Part shown: piece after piece, positions 1 to 22,736 of the stretch
Numbering within the stretch: position 1 is the stretch's first letter
Layout: every line of letters begins with the position of its first letter
NCBI GenBank assembly: GCA_963281155.1
Contig: CAUJLY010000003.1
Coordinates: 2,294,001 to 2,358,000 of the forward strand
Direction of reading: 5' to 3'
Origin: Rhabditophanes sp. KR3021
Lineage: Eukaryota > Nematoda > Chromadorea > Rhabditida > Alloionematidae
DNA length: 64,000 bases
The notes under the pieces: model-generated
Told to the model about the DNA's origin: nothing
The model's database searches: none
Seen by the model: only the letters and a program-made list of their open reading frames with translations
Program-made: the position numbers and the translations under genes

Positions 1-312
1 TGCAAGCAATTCAATGCAACTAATATCATTAGAAGCAGGAAAATCGGAGACACTTGTTATGAAGATATTCCTGTTATTATTGGACAGAGGACGGCTTTTT
101 CAAAAGACGGCCTTAATCTACTAAACAATTCGAGAATCGTTCATTGCAAAAGTTTCTTTTACGAGAATTCCGATACAATTATTGAGGTCATTTGTTTATC
201 TATCAATGGTATCTTGGGCACATTCTTTGCCATTTTGCTTTATTGTTTCATTCGAAAAAGATACGCCAAGATTTCAACCGCCGAAGACAGACATATTTTG
301 CTTATTAATTAG
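1..312 (+). CDS. C-terminal end of a single-pass membrane protein (partial)
   Basis: The reading frame is open from the first base of the window and ends at TAG 310-312, giving 103 residues. The start lies outside the window. The extracellular-looking part carries three cysteines (residues 1, 20 and 55) and an N-x-T site near residue 5. A hydrophobic segment at about residues 65-85 is followed by a basic stop-transfer stretch (FIRKRYAK) and a short tail of about 15 residues. This is the layout of a type I membrane protein ending in a short cytosolic tail. An AATAAA-like signal (TTAATAAACG) follows at about 341. I do not recognise the family, and too little is present to infer a function. It could also be the last exon of a larger receptor. 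Confidence 0.6.
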   Translation, partial: CKQFNATNIIRSRKIGDTCYEDIPVIIGQRTAFSKDGLNLLNNSRIVHCKSFFYENSDTIIEVICLSINGILGTFFAILLYCFIRKRYAKISTAEDRHILLIN

Positions 313-619
313 CATTAATTTATGTGCTGATTTAATTGTTGCTTAATAAACGTGTGCTTCTATACTTTTTATTCTCCCTTTTAAACCATAAACAAAATAA
401 TTATAAATAGTTTTGTATTGAAACTCGAAGGTCGTAAAAATAATTTATTTATATGAAGTATACTGCATTGTTAGCCAAATGTGGATTAAAAGAACGAATT
501 GATAGATGGAATAAAGGAAATTCTTGAGGAAATTTGAGCTAACCTCGGAATTAAGTGCGCATCATCAACAGCCTGAAAGATATAAACATTTATTAAATAT
601 ACACTGAGGAATCATACAA

Positions 620-12840
<12,221 letters not shown>

Positions 12841-13566
12841 CTAAAAGACAATTTCACTTTAAAATATTAATCAGTATTGGCACATACATTCAATGCCAAA
12901 TAATTATGATGTATGCCTTTTATAATTTTAAACTTATATCTTATGTATAAAATATGTTGGAATTTAAATAAACCTCTTTGTAAAACTAGAAAAAGGTACA
13001 AAGTTTTGGATTATGTCATAAAGTGTAGAGAAAACTTTAATCAACTTTTTAAATAGTCGATTAATTGCTCAATAATAACATTAATTTATAGACTCATATT
13101 GTTAACCAACATCGCATTATCACTCTCAATTTGCTATTCTATTTTCATTTATACTCTCGAAAACTTTTAAACTTATTTTTAACAAATCCTTTGAAGAAAT
13201 TTTTTATTTCACATGGATATGTATTAATTTGTTATTAGATCAATGAGCTATTTATTTGTGTTATAAAAATATCAATATTTAAATGCAGATTAGTTCCATG
13301 AATTAACAATGATTTGATACCAAACATATCTTTCAATTAATTCATCTTAAACACAACTTGACTGTGCAAAAAAGTTGTTCAAAGAACATCCACTTCGCTA
13401 TAGTTTCATTTGACTAAGGTCACTTGGTACCACGTGCGTTTGCCTGTTTTTACAATGTGGAAGATTCTTGTTGCTTTGGTTATTTGTAGTTCTTATCAAT
13501 ATTTTATTTACCTTTATATAGAAAAAATAATACCCTAGTTTACTTGCAGAGCTTTCTATCCACAAA
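12841..13566. other. RSK 3' region and upstream region of HIBADH
   Basis: The RSK 3' UTR probably ends near the AATAAA at about 12967. The rest is AT-rich with short frames only. A possible upstream exon for HIBADH ending before the acceptor at 13548-13549 was tested. The one candidate starting at 13455 gives an in-frame stop when joined, so I do not call it. Confidence 0.4.
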
Positions 13567-14503
13567 ATGTCGGTTGGTTTCATCGGTTTAGGAAATATGG
13601 GTGCCTTTATGGCTAAGAACCTTATAAAAAATGGGCAAAAGTTAATCGTTTATGATTTAAACACAAAAGTCTTAGCCGATTTTAAAGCTATTGGAGCTGA
13701 TATTGCCACCCATCCAGCTGATATCTCTGCAGCTTCCAAAACAATTATCACTATGCTTCCCGAAGGTGCTCACGTCAAAGCTACTTTCCATGCTGACAAC
13801 GGTCTTTTAAAGTGAGTACTTGATTGATTTATGTTAATGCTTATTCTTTAGAAACCACCAAGCAGGCTCTATCTTTATTGACTCTTCAACTATTGCTCAA
13901 AATGATGCCTTGGACTTATATCAAGATCTTAAAAAAGTTGGATCTACCTTTATTGATGCTCCTGTTTCTGGTGGAACAGTCGGAGCTCAGAATGGGACTT
14001 TAACTTTTATGGTTGGCGCTGACAAGAAACATTACGCTGCTGTCAAACAACTTCTCCAAGGAATGGGAAAAAATATCGTAGATTGCGGCAAGATTGGAAA
14101 CGGGCAAGCCGCAAAAATTTGCAATAACATGCTTTTAGCTATCCACATGATCGGTGTTGCTGAGACTATGAATTTAGGACAAGAAATGGGATTAGATAAA
14201 GCCCTTCTTGCCGGAATCTTGAACACTTCAACAGGAAGATGCTGGGCTGGAGACACCAACAATCCAGTTCCAGGAGTTCTCGAGGGAGTCCCATCATCTC
14301 GCCAATATTCCGGTGGATTCGGAGTTGCCCTTTTGGCTAAGGACCTTGGGTTGGCTCAACAAGCTGCCACCTTAACCAAGTCAGCTACACCTCTTGGATC
14401 AGCTTCCCATCAAATTTACCGTCAATTGGCCAACAACCCCGAATACGCTGGGAAAGACTTTGGTATTGTTTATCAAACACTTTGCAACAAATCCAAACAA
14501 TAA
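13567..14503 (+). CDS. HIBADH: 3-hydroxyisobutyrate dehydrogenase
   Basis: There are two exons, 13567-13811 and 13852-14503, with a 40-nt intron; the product has 298 residues. The N-terminal Rossmann fold has GFIGLGNMG near residue 4. The substrate-binding signature [25 protein letters not shown] stretch starts near residue 115, and the catalytic lysine sits in [16 protein letters not shown]-like STGRCW and the C-terminal AKDLGLA segment are typical of the metazoan enzyme, which oxidises 3-hydroxyisobutyrate to methylmalonate semialdehyde with NAD in mitochondrial valine breakdown. No mitochondrial presequence precedes the Rossmann motif from this ATG. The frame is open back to an acceptor at 13549, so a short upstream exon carrying a presequence may exist that I could not identify. 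The length matches the mature enzyme. Confidence 0.93.
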
Positions 14504-14830
14504 TATATCGTATTGTTTACATAGAATAAATATTTTTCGACATCTTATAATTTAATTTATTGCACTTTTTTCTAATTCTTTCATTTATTTGCCTGTTTTT
14601 ATCAGCTTATACTTTTTAAAAACTGTCGCTAACTTTATTCCACCCAACTCTTATCATTTATCGTGACAAGACCATTTATGCTAAATAAACGACCTTCCAA
14701 AGTACTAGTCTAACCCTCAGATCATTTTGATTAAATTTGAGATCAATTAGTAGTTATTTTAAGCAAATGTTATGATTTAAAGATGCTTTAAACTCTTATT
14801 CGATTAATTAGGACTTTTTAGATATCAATT
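14504..14830. other. Intergenic spacer, HIBADH to ATP synthase delta
   Basis: This 327-nt AT-rich spacer has an AATAAA at about 14525 that can serve as the HIBADH polyadenylation signal. I see nothing else. Confidence 0.5.
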
Positions 14831-15420
14831 ATGTCATTCTTGGCTCGTGCTATTCGTCAAGCTCCACGTCTTGCATCATTCACCCAAAGATATGCCTCTG
14901 CTGCTGCCGCTGAACACAGTGTCAATGAATTGAAATTTACTTTGGCATCTCCAGATACTGTACGTTTATTAGTTGCTTATTTTTTAATTTATTGTACCCA
15001 GGCTTTCTTTGATAATGCCTTGGTTAGACAAGTTGATGTACCAACAATCGCAGGAATGGTCGGTGTACTTGCCTCCCACGTACCCACTCTCGGAGTCTTG
15101 AAGCCAGGAGTTTTGAAAGTCACTGATACTGAAGGACAAATTACCGAACTATTCGTTTCATCCGGAACTCTTTCAATGAACATTGATGGAACTTGCCAAG
15201 TATTGGGCGAAGCTATCATTAAAGTTGCAGATATTGATGAATCCGTAAGTGTCAGATAAATGACACATCATTTAATTATCTCACTTTTTAGGCTGCTCGT
15301 AAAGTTCTTGAATCTGCCCAAAAAAGATCCCTCGAAGGAAGTGATAAGGATCGCGCCGAAGCTCACATTGAAATCGAAGTAGCTGAAGCTCTTATCAAAG
15401 CCGTCACTGGAGCACACTAA
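14831..15420 (+). CDS. ATP5F1D: Mitochondrial ATP synthase delta subunit (F1 central stalk)
   Basis: There are three exons, 14831-14959, 15002-15244 and 15292-15420, all in phase 0 with introns of 42 and 47 nt; the product has 166 residues. The N-terminus MSFLARAIRQAPRLAS is Arg/Ser/Ala-rich without acidic residues, a good mitochondrial presequence. The body begins with LKFTLASPD and has VRQVDVPTIAGMVGVLASHV, the beta-sandwich signature of the delta subunit (bacterial epsilon). It ends with a two-helix region (AARKVLESAQKR and IEVAEALIKAV). In the enzyme this subunit clamps gamma and epsilon to the c-ring. Length and order match animal ATP5F1D (168 residues in human). It sits 327 nt after HIBADH on the same strand. 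Both are mitochondrial, but nothing suggests co-transcription. Confidence 0.95.
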
Positions 15421-15771
15421 AAGAAGACAACTATACTTGATGATATAGATAAAATTGTAGTTTCTTTGGTTTTGTTTCCATTGACTATTTCATATAGCTG
15501 CTGTTTTTAAAAAATAAATTTAACATAAAAAGATTATGAAAATGATAAAGATAGGAGAATATTTTTTGTTTGTTATCTTTTTGTGTACATCTTTATATAT
15601 AATTATCTGATTTAATCAAAATATAAGTGTATCCATAAATATGGCAGCAACAATTTTGTGTTGTCCAAGTAAAATAAATGGCTTTTGGGTAATTTAAAAA
15701 GGGTGGTTCTGTTAATTTTTATTTCTCTTTAAATAAATTCACATTATACATAAATATTTATATATTTAAAC
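15421..15771. other. Intergenic spacer, ATP synthase delta to tubulin
   Basis: A 351-nt AT-rich spacer with an AATAAA at about 15513. No other feature is visible. Confidence 0.5.
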
Positions 15772-17165
15772 ATGTCTAATCCAGCACTAGTGAGTTTAAA
15801 ACATATTGTGTTTGTTTATTTACTCATGTTTAGAATGAAATCATTTCGATACACGTTGGTCAGGCAGGGACTAAAATTGGCGAATCTTGCTGTAAGTTAT
15901 TTTGTGTCGAACATGGAATTGATAAAAGTGGTTTTATTTTAAATAATCATTGCACTGATCGAACTGGAAACATTGATACTTTTTTTAATGTAAACTCAGA
16001 CAGCAAGTATATTCCGAGATCTTTATTTGTTGATCTGGATGATGGCTCGATTAATGAAATAATGAATGGATCACTTCGAAGGCTTTTTGACCCACGATAT
16101 TTAATTTCAAACAAAGAAGATGCTAGCAATAACTTTGCAAGAGGATATTATACCGTTGGAAGGAAGATTATTTCGAATGTTATGGATTCTGTTCAATCTT
16201 TAGCAGAGAACTGTGAAAATTTATCAGGTTTCCTAATATATAACTCAATTTGCGGTGGTACCGGTTCTGGGTTTGGATCTCTATTGATGCAAAAATTAAG
16301 TAAACAATACCGGAAAAAAACAAAAATGTGTTTTTGTGTTTTCCCTTCTAATAAACTAGCCAGTGCCGTTGTTGAACCTTATAATTCAATTTTATCCACA
16401 CACGCCACTCTTCCCCATTCAGACTGTAATTTTCTAGTAGACAACGAAGCTATTTACGGAATTTGTAGAAACAAACTTGACCTTGAAAAACCAAGTTTTT
16501 TTGAACTGAATATGGTTATTGCTCATGCCGTTTCCTTTATAACAACATCGTTTCGATTCGATGGTTCTCTTAATGTTAATTTAAATGAATTTCAAACGAA
16601 TTTGGTCCCATTTCCAACTGTTCACTTTATTGCTACCGCCATTTCGCCTCTCCGCTCGTCATCTAAGTCGACCTACTCAAACGTTGGTGGGCAACAAATA
16701 TTCCAAGAATGCTTTGACAAAGGTAACCAATTATTGAGTTGTGATATCGAGAAGGGAAAATTGATGACGGCGTGCATCCTGTTTAAAGGAGTTGTTCCGA
16801 TGAGAGATGTCAATGTAGGTATTGAAAGTATTAGACACAGTAAGATTGAGTATGTGGATTGGGCCCCGATAACGTTTAAGGTGGGAATTAATCATCGCAC
16901 GATGGACTGTCTTCCTAACGATATCGTTGGGAGAAGTTTGCTATCAGCTGGAATGGTTATAAATTCTACTGCTATGGGCAAATGTTGGAACAAGCTGAAT
17001 CAAAAGTTCGATAAACTGTATTCAAAGAAAGCGTTTGTACATTGGTATGTTGGGGAAGGAATGGAAGAAGGCGAATTTACAGAATCTAGGGAAAATTTGG
17101 CGAATCTCGAGAGAGATTATCTTGAAATGTCAATTGATTGCAATTCAGAAGAAGATGAGTATTAA
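15772..17165 (+). CDS. Highly divergent alpha-tubulin
   Basis: Exon 1, 15772-15789 (MSNPAL), and exon 2, 15834-17165, with a 44-nt intron, give 449 residues, a normal tubulin length. Alpha-class features are NEIISIHVGQAG at the start, the catalytic Glu in LNEFQTNLVPFP that drives GTP hydrolysis on the beta subunit, FVHWYVGEGMEEGEF, and the C-terminal EEDEY with terminal Tyr. Divergence is unusual for tubulin. The nucleotide-binding signature reads CGGTGSG with Cys in the first position. The loop that normally carries the acetylated Lys40 is shortened and has no Lys (DRTGNIDTFF). Many core positions are changed. The acidic tail is short. It may be a tissue-specific isotype, for example in sperm or cilia, or a fast-evolving paralogue. 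The frame is intact, so it is not a pseudogene. Confidence 0.92.
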
Positions 17166-17939
17166 TGCAATTCTTTTACTAATAAATTGTATGCATTTTT
17201 ATATAAAGACAAGTTAAAATATCTTATGATCCCAATTGAGACTTTGAAAAAATTGTCCTGCTTCAATCTTTTTCCATTAAACAGGGTTGCTACATCATAC
17301 TTGTTACCCACCGTCTTCAATATACAAGTGTTTATTAAATGTACGTCAATCGCACATATTAATGCAGACGAAGTACCGCGGTAGTAAATGGCATAGTAGA
17401 TCTTATGCGTCACAGACTGTAACATGAGAGTGTACAGACTAATTTGACAGGAGGAATTGAATTCATGCTAAAAAGTTATAAACGAATGACCGTATGATCG
17501 TCTACCACATACACGTGGATACACCAAACAGATGTGCATTTGCGCATATCAACAGTCTGCAATTTATACACTGGTAGGGTTGACTACTATTTGTAACCAA
17601 AGTCGAGAATAAGGCCTCCCGATAACAGCTTATTTATGAATTAGTGGTAGTGGACGTGTCATAAAACGTCCAGCCTCCATTCTCGAAAGTTTAGCTATAT
17701 AAAGTGCAATGTTACTCTTTTGTAGTTACTTTTGCTTTTATTTTGGTTTAAGTCAACTATCAAGATATAAAGATGGTCTTATTATACAGAGATGCAAAGT
17801 TATATGGTTTGTTTGAAATTGCTGATCTACTTTGCCACGGAGACAATGGTGGAAGACAGGCAGTTTTTGTCAATACAAATGATTTATTTTTGCAATTTGA
17901 TGTTATTTTAACTTCTCAGTATATCACGCAAATATCGAA
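17166..17939. other. Region upstream of the repeat array
   Basis: Tubulin 3' UTR followed by DNA without a recognisable gene. A small frame at 17773-18120 begins just before the array and runs through three of its boxes. It has no motif and I do not treat it as a gene. Confidence 0.35.
17696..17704 (+). promoter_or_regulatory. Possible TATA box (TATATAAAG) upstream of the array
   Basis: A good TATA-box match in a locally GC-richer context, about 245 nt before the first GTCGCAAA box and 70 nt before ATG 17773. It could drive transcription across the array. AT-rich DNA yields chance matches, so this is weak evidence. Confidence 0.25.
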
Positions 17940-18810
17940 GTCGCAAATGGTTTATGCCTTACTTTTTTGTAGGCTAACCACCTCTTCTTTTGGTGTCGCA
18001 AAGGTTCGGGCAAAGAATGATTTTTCAGAATTACCGCTTTCAATAGTTATGATTCGAATGATTTTCAAGCCCGGACTGTTTATAATTCATGTATGGAGTA
18101 ATTGTAATGTCGCAAATTGATTTCTATAAAATTACTTCCCCATGAATTTATTTTGTTATCCTTGTTTTCTAGTTAATCACCTTTTATATGTCGCAAAAGA
18201 TACTTGCTATACGCTTGAATCATCCTTATTATTTATCTATTCTTAAATATTACGTCGCAAATGGTTTAAGCAGATTGCTTGAATCTTACTTAGTCTTTAA
18301 TTACTTGCTTTTTGTACTATTATGGTACTTATTCATCGATAACTTCTTTGAATCCTCCCATTTCCTTATTTTTACTGTCGCAAAGATTCTTATTTGAAAT
18401 ATCCAAAGAGAATCATTTTCCATTTCTTTTCTTATTGTCGCAAATGATTCATGCTATTGAAAAGGCAGTTTGAATCTTCATACACCTAAATTAATTGTAG
18501 CGATTTCCCCCATCCTTTTCAAAGTCGCAAATGGTTCATCCTAGAATATCTAGTTTGAATCACATTTTCTCTAGTAAATGCTCAATATTTACACTGTCGC
18601 AAAGGATTTATTCAATTTTGTGTGAATCCCTTCTTTTTCTATACCATAGCAAATCCTCCTTTATTTTCTTATAAATCCTCCTTTATTTCCTTATAAATCC
18701 TTCTTTATTTTCTTATAAATCCTTCTTTATTATCCTCTAGATACTTCTTTGTTATGTTGTAAATACTTTTCATTATCATTTATATACTTTACATTATTAA
18801 ATGTCGCAAA
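17940..18810 (+). repeat. Array of ten GTCGCAAA boxes followed by hairpin arms
   Basis: The exact octamer GTCGCAAA starts at 17940, 17995, 18109, 18190, 18254, 18377, 18437, 18524, 18596 and 18803, always on this strand, at spacings of 55 to 207 nt. The sequence just after each box pairs with a downstream arm: TGGTT with AACCA (17940 copy), GGTTCGGGC with GCCCGGACT (17995), TGATT with AATCA (18109), GGTTTAAGCA with TGCTTGAATC around a 3-nt loop (18254), GATTCTT with GAGAATC (18377), GATTCA with TGAATC (18437), GGTTCA with TGAATC (18524), GGATTTA with TGAATCC (18596) and TGTTT with AAACA (18803). Arms differ among copies while pairing is kept, including G-U pairs. The 18190 copy pairs poorly. 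Two further octamers lie at 19258 and 20716. Function is unknown. Confidence 0.7.
18651..18782 (+). repeat. Six degenerate 22-bp tandem units within the array
   Basis: Units of the form AAATCCTYCTTTATTTYCTTAT begin at 18651, 18673, 18695, 18717, 18739 and 18761. The first four are nearly identical and the last two are decayed. The tract occupies the widest gap between GTCGCAAA boxes (18596 to 18803) and is preceded by TAGCAAA, a decayed version of the box. Confidence 0.8.
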
Positions 18811-21768
18811 TGTTTTATTCTTCGGTTTAAACAACTTCTGTTTAATAATAACACCTCTGTAAATTCAACAAGAAATATTTATCAAAAAAACCACCTTGGG
18901 CCCGGAATGACAATTAGGTAACATTAATCTGTTCTTGAAGACAATTGACAATCACCCCATCCAATTAATTAAAATTGCTGTTTTTCGAATGATACCTGAT
19001 AGTGTTGGTCTTGTATTTGATAAGTAGGAATAAAATGTGGTAGAACACAGGAAAAGACGCCTTCAGCTATCAATTAATAAAGTTAAAGAGTGGCTTTTTT
19101 TAATTTTCCAAGGCGTCTTTATGTAGGGTGTGGTGAATCAATAACGCAAATGTACGAAAACCGCCGCTGTTGACGCTATCCCTAACCGTATTTATTTTGA
19201 CCTCCCATTTGTCAAAGAACGGAGGGGATGGCTGGGTAATTTTGTATTTCTCATTCAGTCGCAAAATTTTCAATGTGTGGGGTGGCGCTTTGTTTATAAA
19301 ATTTGATGAATTCATTTATTTTCTGATACATTTTTAAATATTGCCTATTGTATTGACAACTACCAGACCAATGGGTTATACATTGTACCCGAATTCAAGG
19401 AAATGCCATGCAGACATTTTTCTTAGCAAGTTACAAAATGGAACTATTAATAGAATTTTAAAATAATGAGGATAGTTATTTCAACCTAAGGTACCTGCTG
19501 TGTTTTCAAGAAATTAGGAAAATTGGTTTTGTTAAATATTGTCTACCCACCCTGACTCAATCGCAAAATGAGCCCGCAAACTCTTAGTTTATTTGCCGCA
19601 GAACTTTTACAACAAACACCGACATACCGAATACTCTGAAAAGTGTAATACGTCCTAGATTATAGAAATGACACCTCCTAACACGGAATTGTGACGTACG
19701 TATGTGGCTTGTCTGTAATCTAAATTTGTGAAATAAACTAATGAGCAATACTGTATCACAGCAAAAATGCATCGCAAAGCAGTTTGATAATCCATCCATC
19801 TCTCCCTCCTTATCATTTTACTAAAACGCATAAAATCACCGAAAAATTCAAAAGCCCTACAAAAGTCGAAAAAAGTATTTAAACATGGATTATTAACAGT
19901 ATCATTAAAAAACAAAAAACCCGCTTAATGTCAATTTGTTTACAGTCAACGAAATTCTTTATCTGTTTACATTTTTTGCAGGTGGCACCAAAAACAATTT
20001 GTATCACCTTTTATGTTTAAAACTAAGAATCGCGAATGTTCTTTAAAGCCATATTCAACAATATATGCCGTTTATGCCTTGACAAGTCAATTTATACCTA
20101 AATTAACGCAATATAAGCATTTAATCCTCGAAATTTGACGCAATACATACTTCAATCGGAAAATTGTGCTTTGTCTGTAGACGGTAACATTTTTGTCTGT
20201 CTATACAACAACTTTGCATTCCTCCTTTACAAACAACTATTAAAATGAATTGGCTCCCAGAATTTAATATTCTACACTAATTACGTGAGTTTAAGATCAA
20301 CCACAATTCAAAGAAATGCATTCTAAGAATTGAGATTCCGTTTTTGAGATGACTTAGTTAATTACTTTATCTGAGCTAATTTTAATTAGTTCGCAAAAAC
20401 TTTTCATATGTACTCATAGCCCCAATATAATTAAGACAATTAGAAAACTATTTAATGCAAGAATGTTATAATCTTTAGATTGACAATATTTTTGCTGCCC
20501 CCTTTGTCTGTAACAAATTGATAAGTAGGAGGGACTAAACATCTGTCCGACCTTAACTTTTTAACACATGCAAACTAACTTGAATTAATTTACCTTCCTT
20601 CTTTATACAACAACAATGATTAAATGGAAACTACTGAATCGCAATGATGTAAATAAAATTATGTAAACCGTATTTGTAGAAAAAAATTGACTAAAAATAG
20701 AAAGCTAGGACTACAGTCGCAAAGAATTCTCGAGCCGTTGTTGGGATATTTTATTTCAAGGTTGGTCTTGAAGTAGGATCCTCATCAGCTTAATTGTCAA
20801 TGTTGCGGTCTGATGACAGCCCTTCAAACAATTTAGAAAGGCAATAAGGTTCATCAAATCCTGGAACAAGTTTTTTATTAAGAAAAATACAATATTTATC
20901 TATTCAAAAAGCAGATTTGCCGCATAATATTCATTACCAAATAGTATTATCGTTTGTAATCATCTGCACCAAAAAAATGATTTCACTGCTTATTCATAAA
21001 ATACCAAAAAAAAATAAAATTCAAAAGACCCAAAAACAAGATTTTAACGTCAAATTGACAATCAACATTATGACAGACGTGCAAACCCTCGAATTAAAAT
21101 GTCATACTAGCTCTGCCGGAAAACAGAGCTCCTAGCATTTGGATAACCCGTTAGATTTAATGCACTTTTTATTAACACTGCATTCAAAGCTTATTTGCTG
21201 ACAGAAAGGCGTCGAACTTTAACGGAAAAGAAAATGAATTGAAATGGCACGGCCTTACCCAAGAACTTCAATTAAATTTTGAGCAGTTATTCGGACAGCT
21301 TGTTTATATGTATTAGTAAAATTATTAAATAGCTTTTATGTAAGTTCCACCCTTCATTTAATTAATTATAATATGTGAATTTTCAGATTTAACGTTACTT
21401 TAATAGAAACGCCCCTTTAAATCGTTTTTAAATACATAGCCAATTTTGGAGAGTCTTAATTTCCAATTATTATGTAAACAATCCGAATTATTATATAATC
21501 AACTCCAATTATTGAGCGAAAACACAAATAACAAATAAACTGCAAGATACGAAGGCAACTTAATCATTAATTATACAACTTTGCCTTGCAAATTTTCTAT
21601 TTGATATAAATTGATTAAATAACCTCGTTTGACTTACATTGATAATTTAATATTTGAATTTAACATTTACAACAACTATATATTTTACTCAAAGTAATAA
21701 CCAAATTATGATCATACAATATAGTATGAAATAAGTACATAACGAATTATTCTTTTTTAATTGATCAC
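18811..21768. other. Gene-poor region with scattered box copies and small relic frames
   Basis: About 3 kb lies between the array and the next gene. It holds two more GTCGCAAA octamers (19258, 20716) and near-matches at about 19560, 19771 and 20391. The minus strand has a small coding-like frame at 19100-19315 (Pro/Trp-containing and balanced composition, 71 codons) and two overlapping frames between 19584 and 19915. None has a recognisable motif or splice context. These may be relics of an inserted sequence. Confidence 0.35.
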
Positions 21769-22736
21769 ATGTCCGATACAACCTTAACCAGTTTTGTAGA
21801 TAATGAGTTCAGAAATACGTTTAGGCGGATGTATGACGAAAAGAAGCAACTCGAATATGTAAATTTAACCATTGTGGTCCCAAATAATCATTCTATTTTT
21901 AGCGACTTGAACAGGTGAGAAATGTAGCTCACAATCAGCAACTTGAGCTCCAAGAAATGGAACAAACAATAATTGAACTGCTCAATAAAGACAAAGATAA
22001 TCAAATGATTTTGAAGTGTCTGGGAAAGACAGCTAAGGACAACGCTAGTCTAAAGTCCGAACTTAAAAATACGGATGAGATGTTAGTCAGAGTTAGTACG
22101 GAGAACCAAAAGATGAAACAAGAACGCGATACTTTAATGAGATTGAATGATAATCTCAAGTTAGAAATAAAGCTGCAGCCCTTTTTTATTGCGAGATCAC
22201 AGCCATCTACTCCAGTTATCAATTCACAGGCTCTTAATAATCAGATCAATTTGGAACAAGAATGCCAAGGGACATACAACTTGGTATTATCATTGCAATC
22301 CGTAATCGCTGAAAAAAATGAAGAAATATCAAAATTGACTGAATGTATTAATGGATACAAAAATATCAACCATGAACAAAAAAAGGAAAAAATTAAGCTA
22401 AAGCTACACGTATTGCGTTTGGAAAAGAACAAAAACTTCATGATGGTTAAGATGAATGGGATGATTGATAATAGTGGCGGATGTATACAAAACTATCTAA
22501 CTGCTTTTCCGTTCTCCAATACATTAGCCCATGAATTATTGGAGCTTTCTCTGAAGCAAAAATTGAGGTGTGAGGGCAATGACTGTCACATGAACACTGC
22601 TATCAGTTTCAAATCAACAATTGAAGGGGGTGAGGTTATTATTCCAGAACCAAAGATAAGTGATCTAAAAAGAAAACTCGACATATTTGACAATGTCACA
22701 AAGAAAAGCCGGCAACATTATTTCGCTTTTAACTAA
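21769..22736 (+). CDS. Coiled-coil protein of unknown function
   Basis: Exons 21769-21858 and 21903-22736, with a 44-nt intron in phase 0, give 307 residues. The first exon encodes MSDTTLTSFVDNEFRNTF and leads into a long helical region rich in Glu, Lys, Gln and Leu (about residues 20-115). A Pro/Ser-containing break (ARSQPSTPVIN) follows, then a second coiled coil (about 145-200, with runs such as EQKKEKIKLKLHVLRLEKNK). The C-terminal third is less helical and contains CEGND and KRKLDIF. This layout suggests a structural or scaffold protein, perhaps centrosomal or cytoskeletal, but no family is recognised. The splice sites are canonical and the frame is clean, so the gene model is firmer than the function. 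Confidence 0.75.

Noticed and set aside
13455..13549. Upstream exon with a mitochondrial presequence for HIBADH
   Set aside because: The only candidate donor in the right phase creates a stop codon at the junction.
17773..18120. 115-codon plus-strand frame as a gene
   Set aside because: No recognisable domain, and it runs through the non-coding-looking box array. Kept only as a remark.
17940..18810. CRISPR array
   Set aside because: The constant part is only 8 nt, spacing is irregular (55-207 nt), and the variable parts form paired arms. The window is eukaryotic.
17940..18810. Hammerhead or tRNA-like repeats
   Set aside because: No CUGANGA/GAAA core and no A-box plus B-box pair. The GGTTC...GAATC resemblance to a tRNA T-arm is not kept in most copies.
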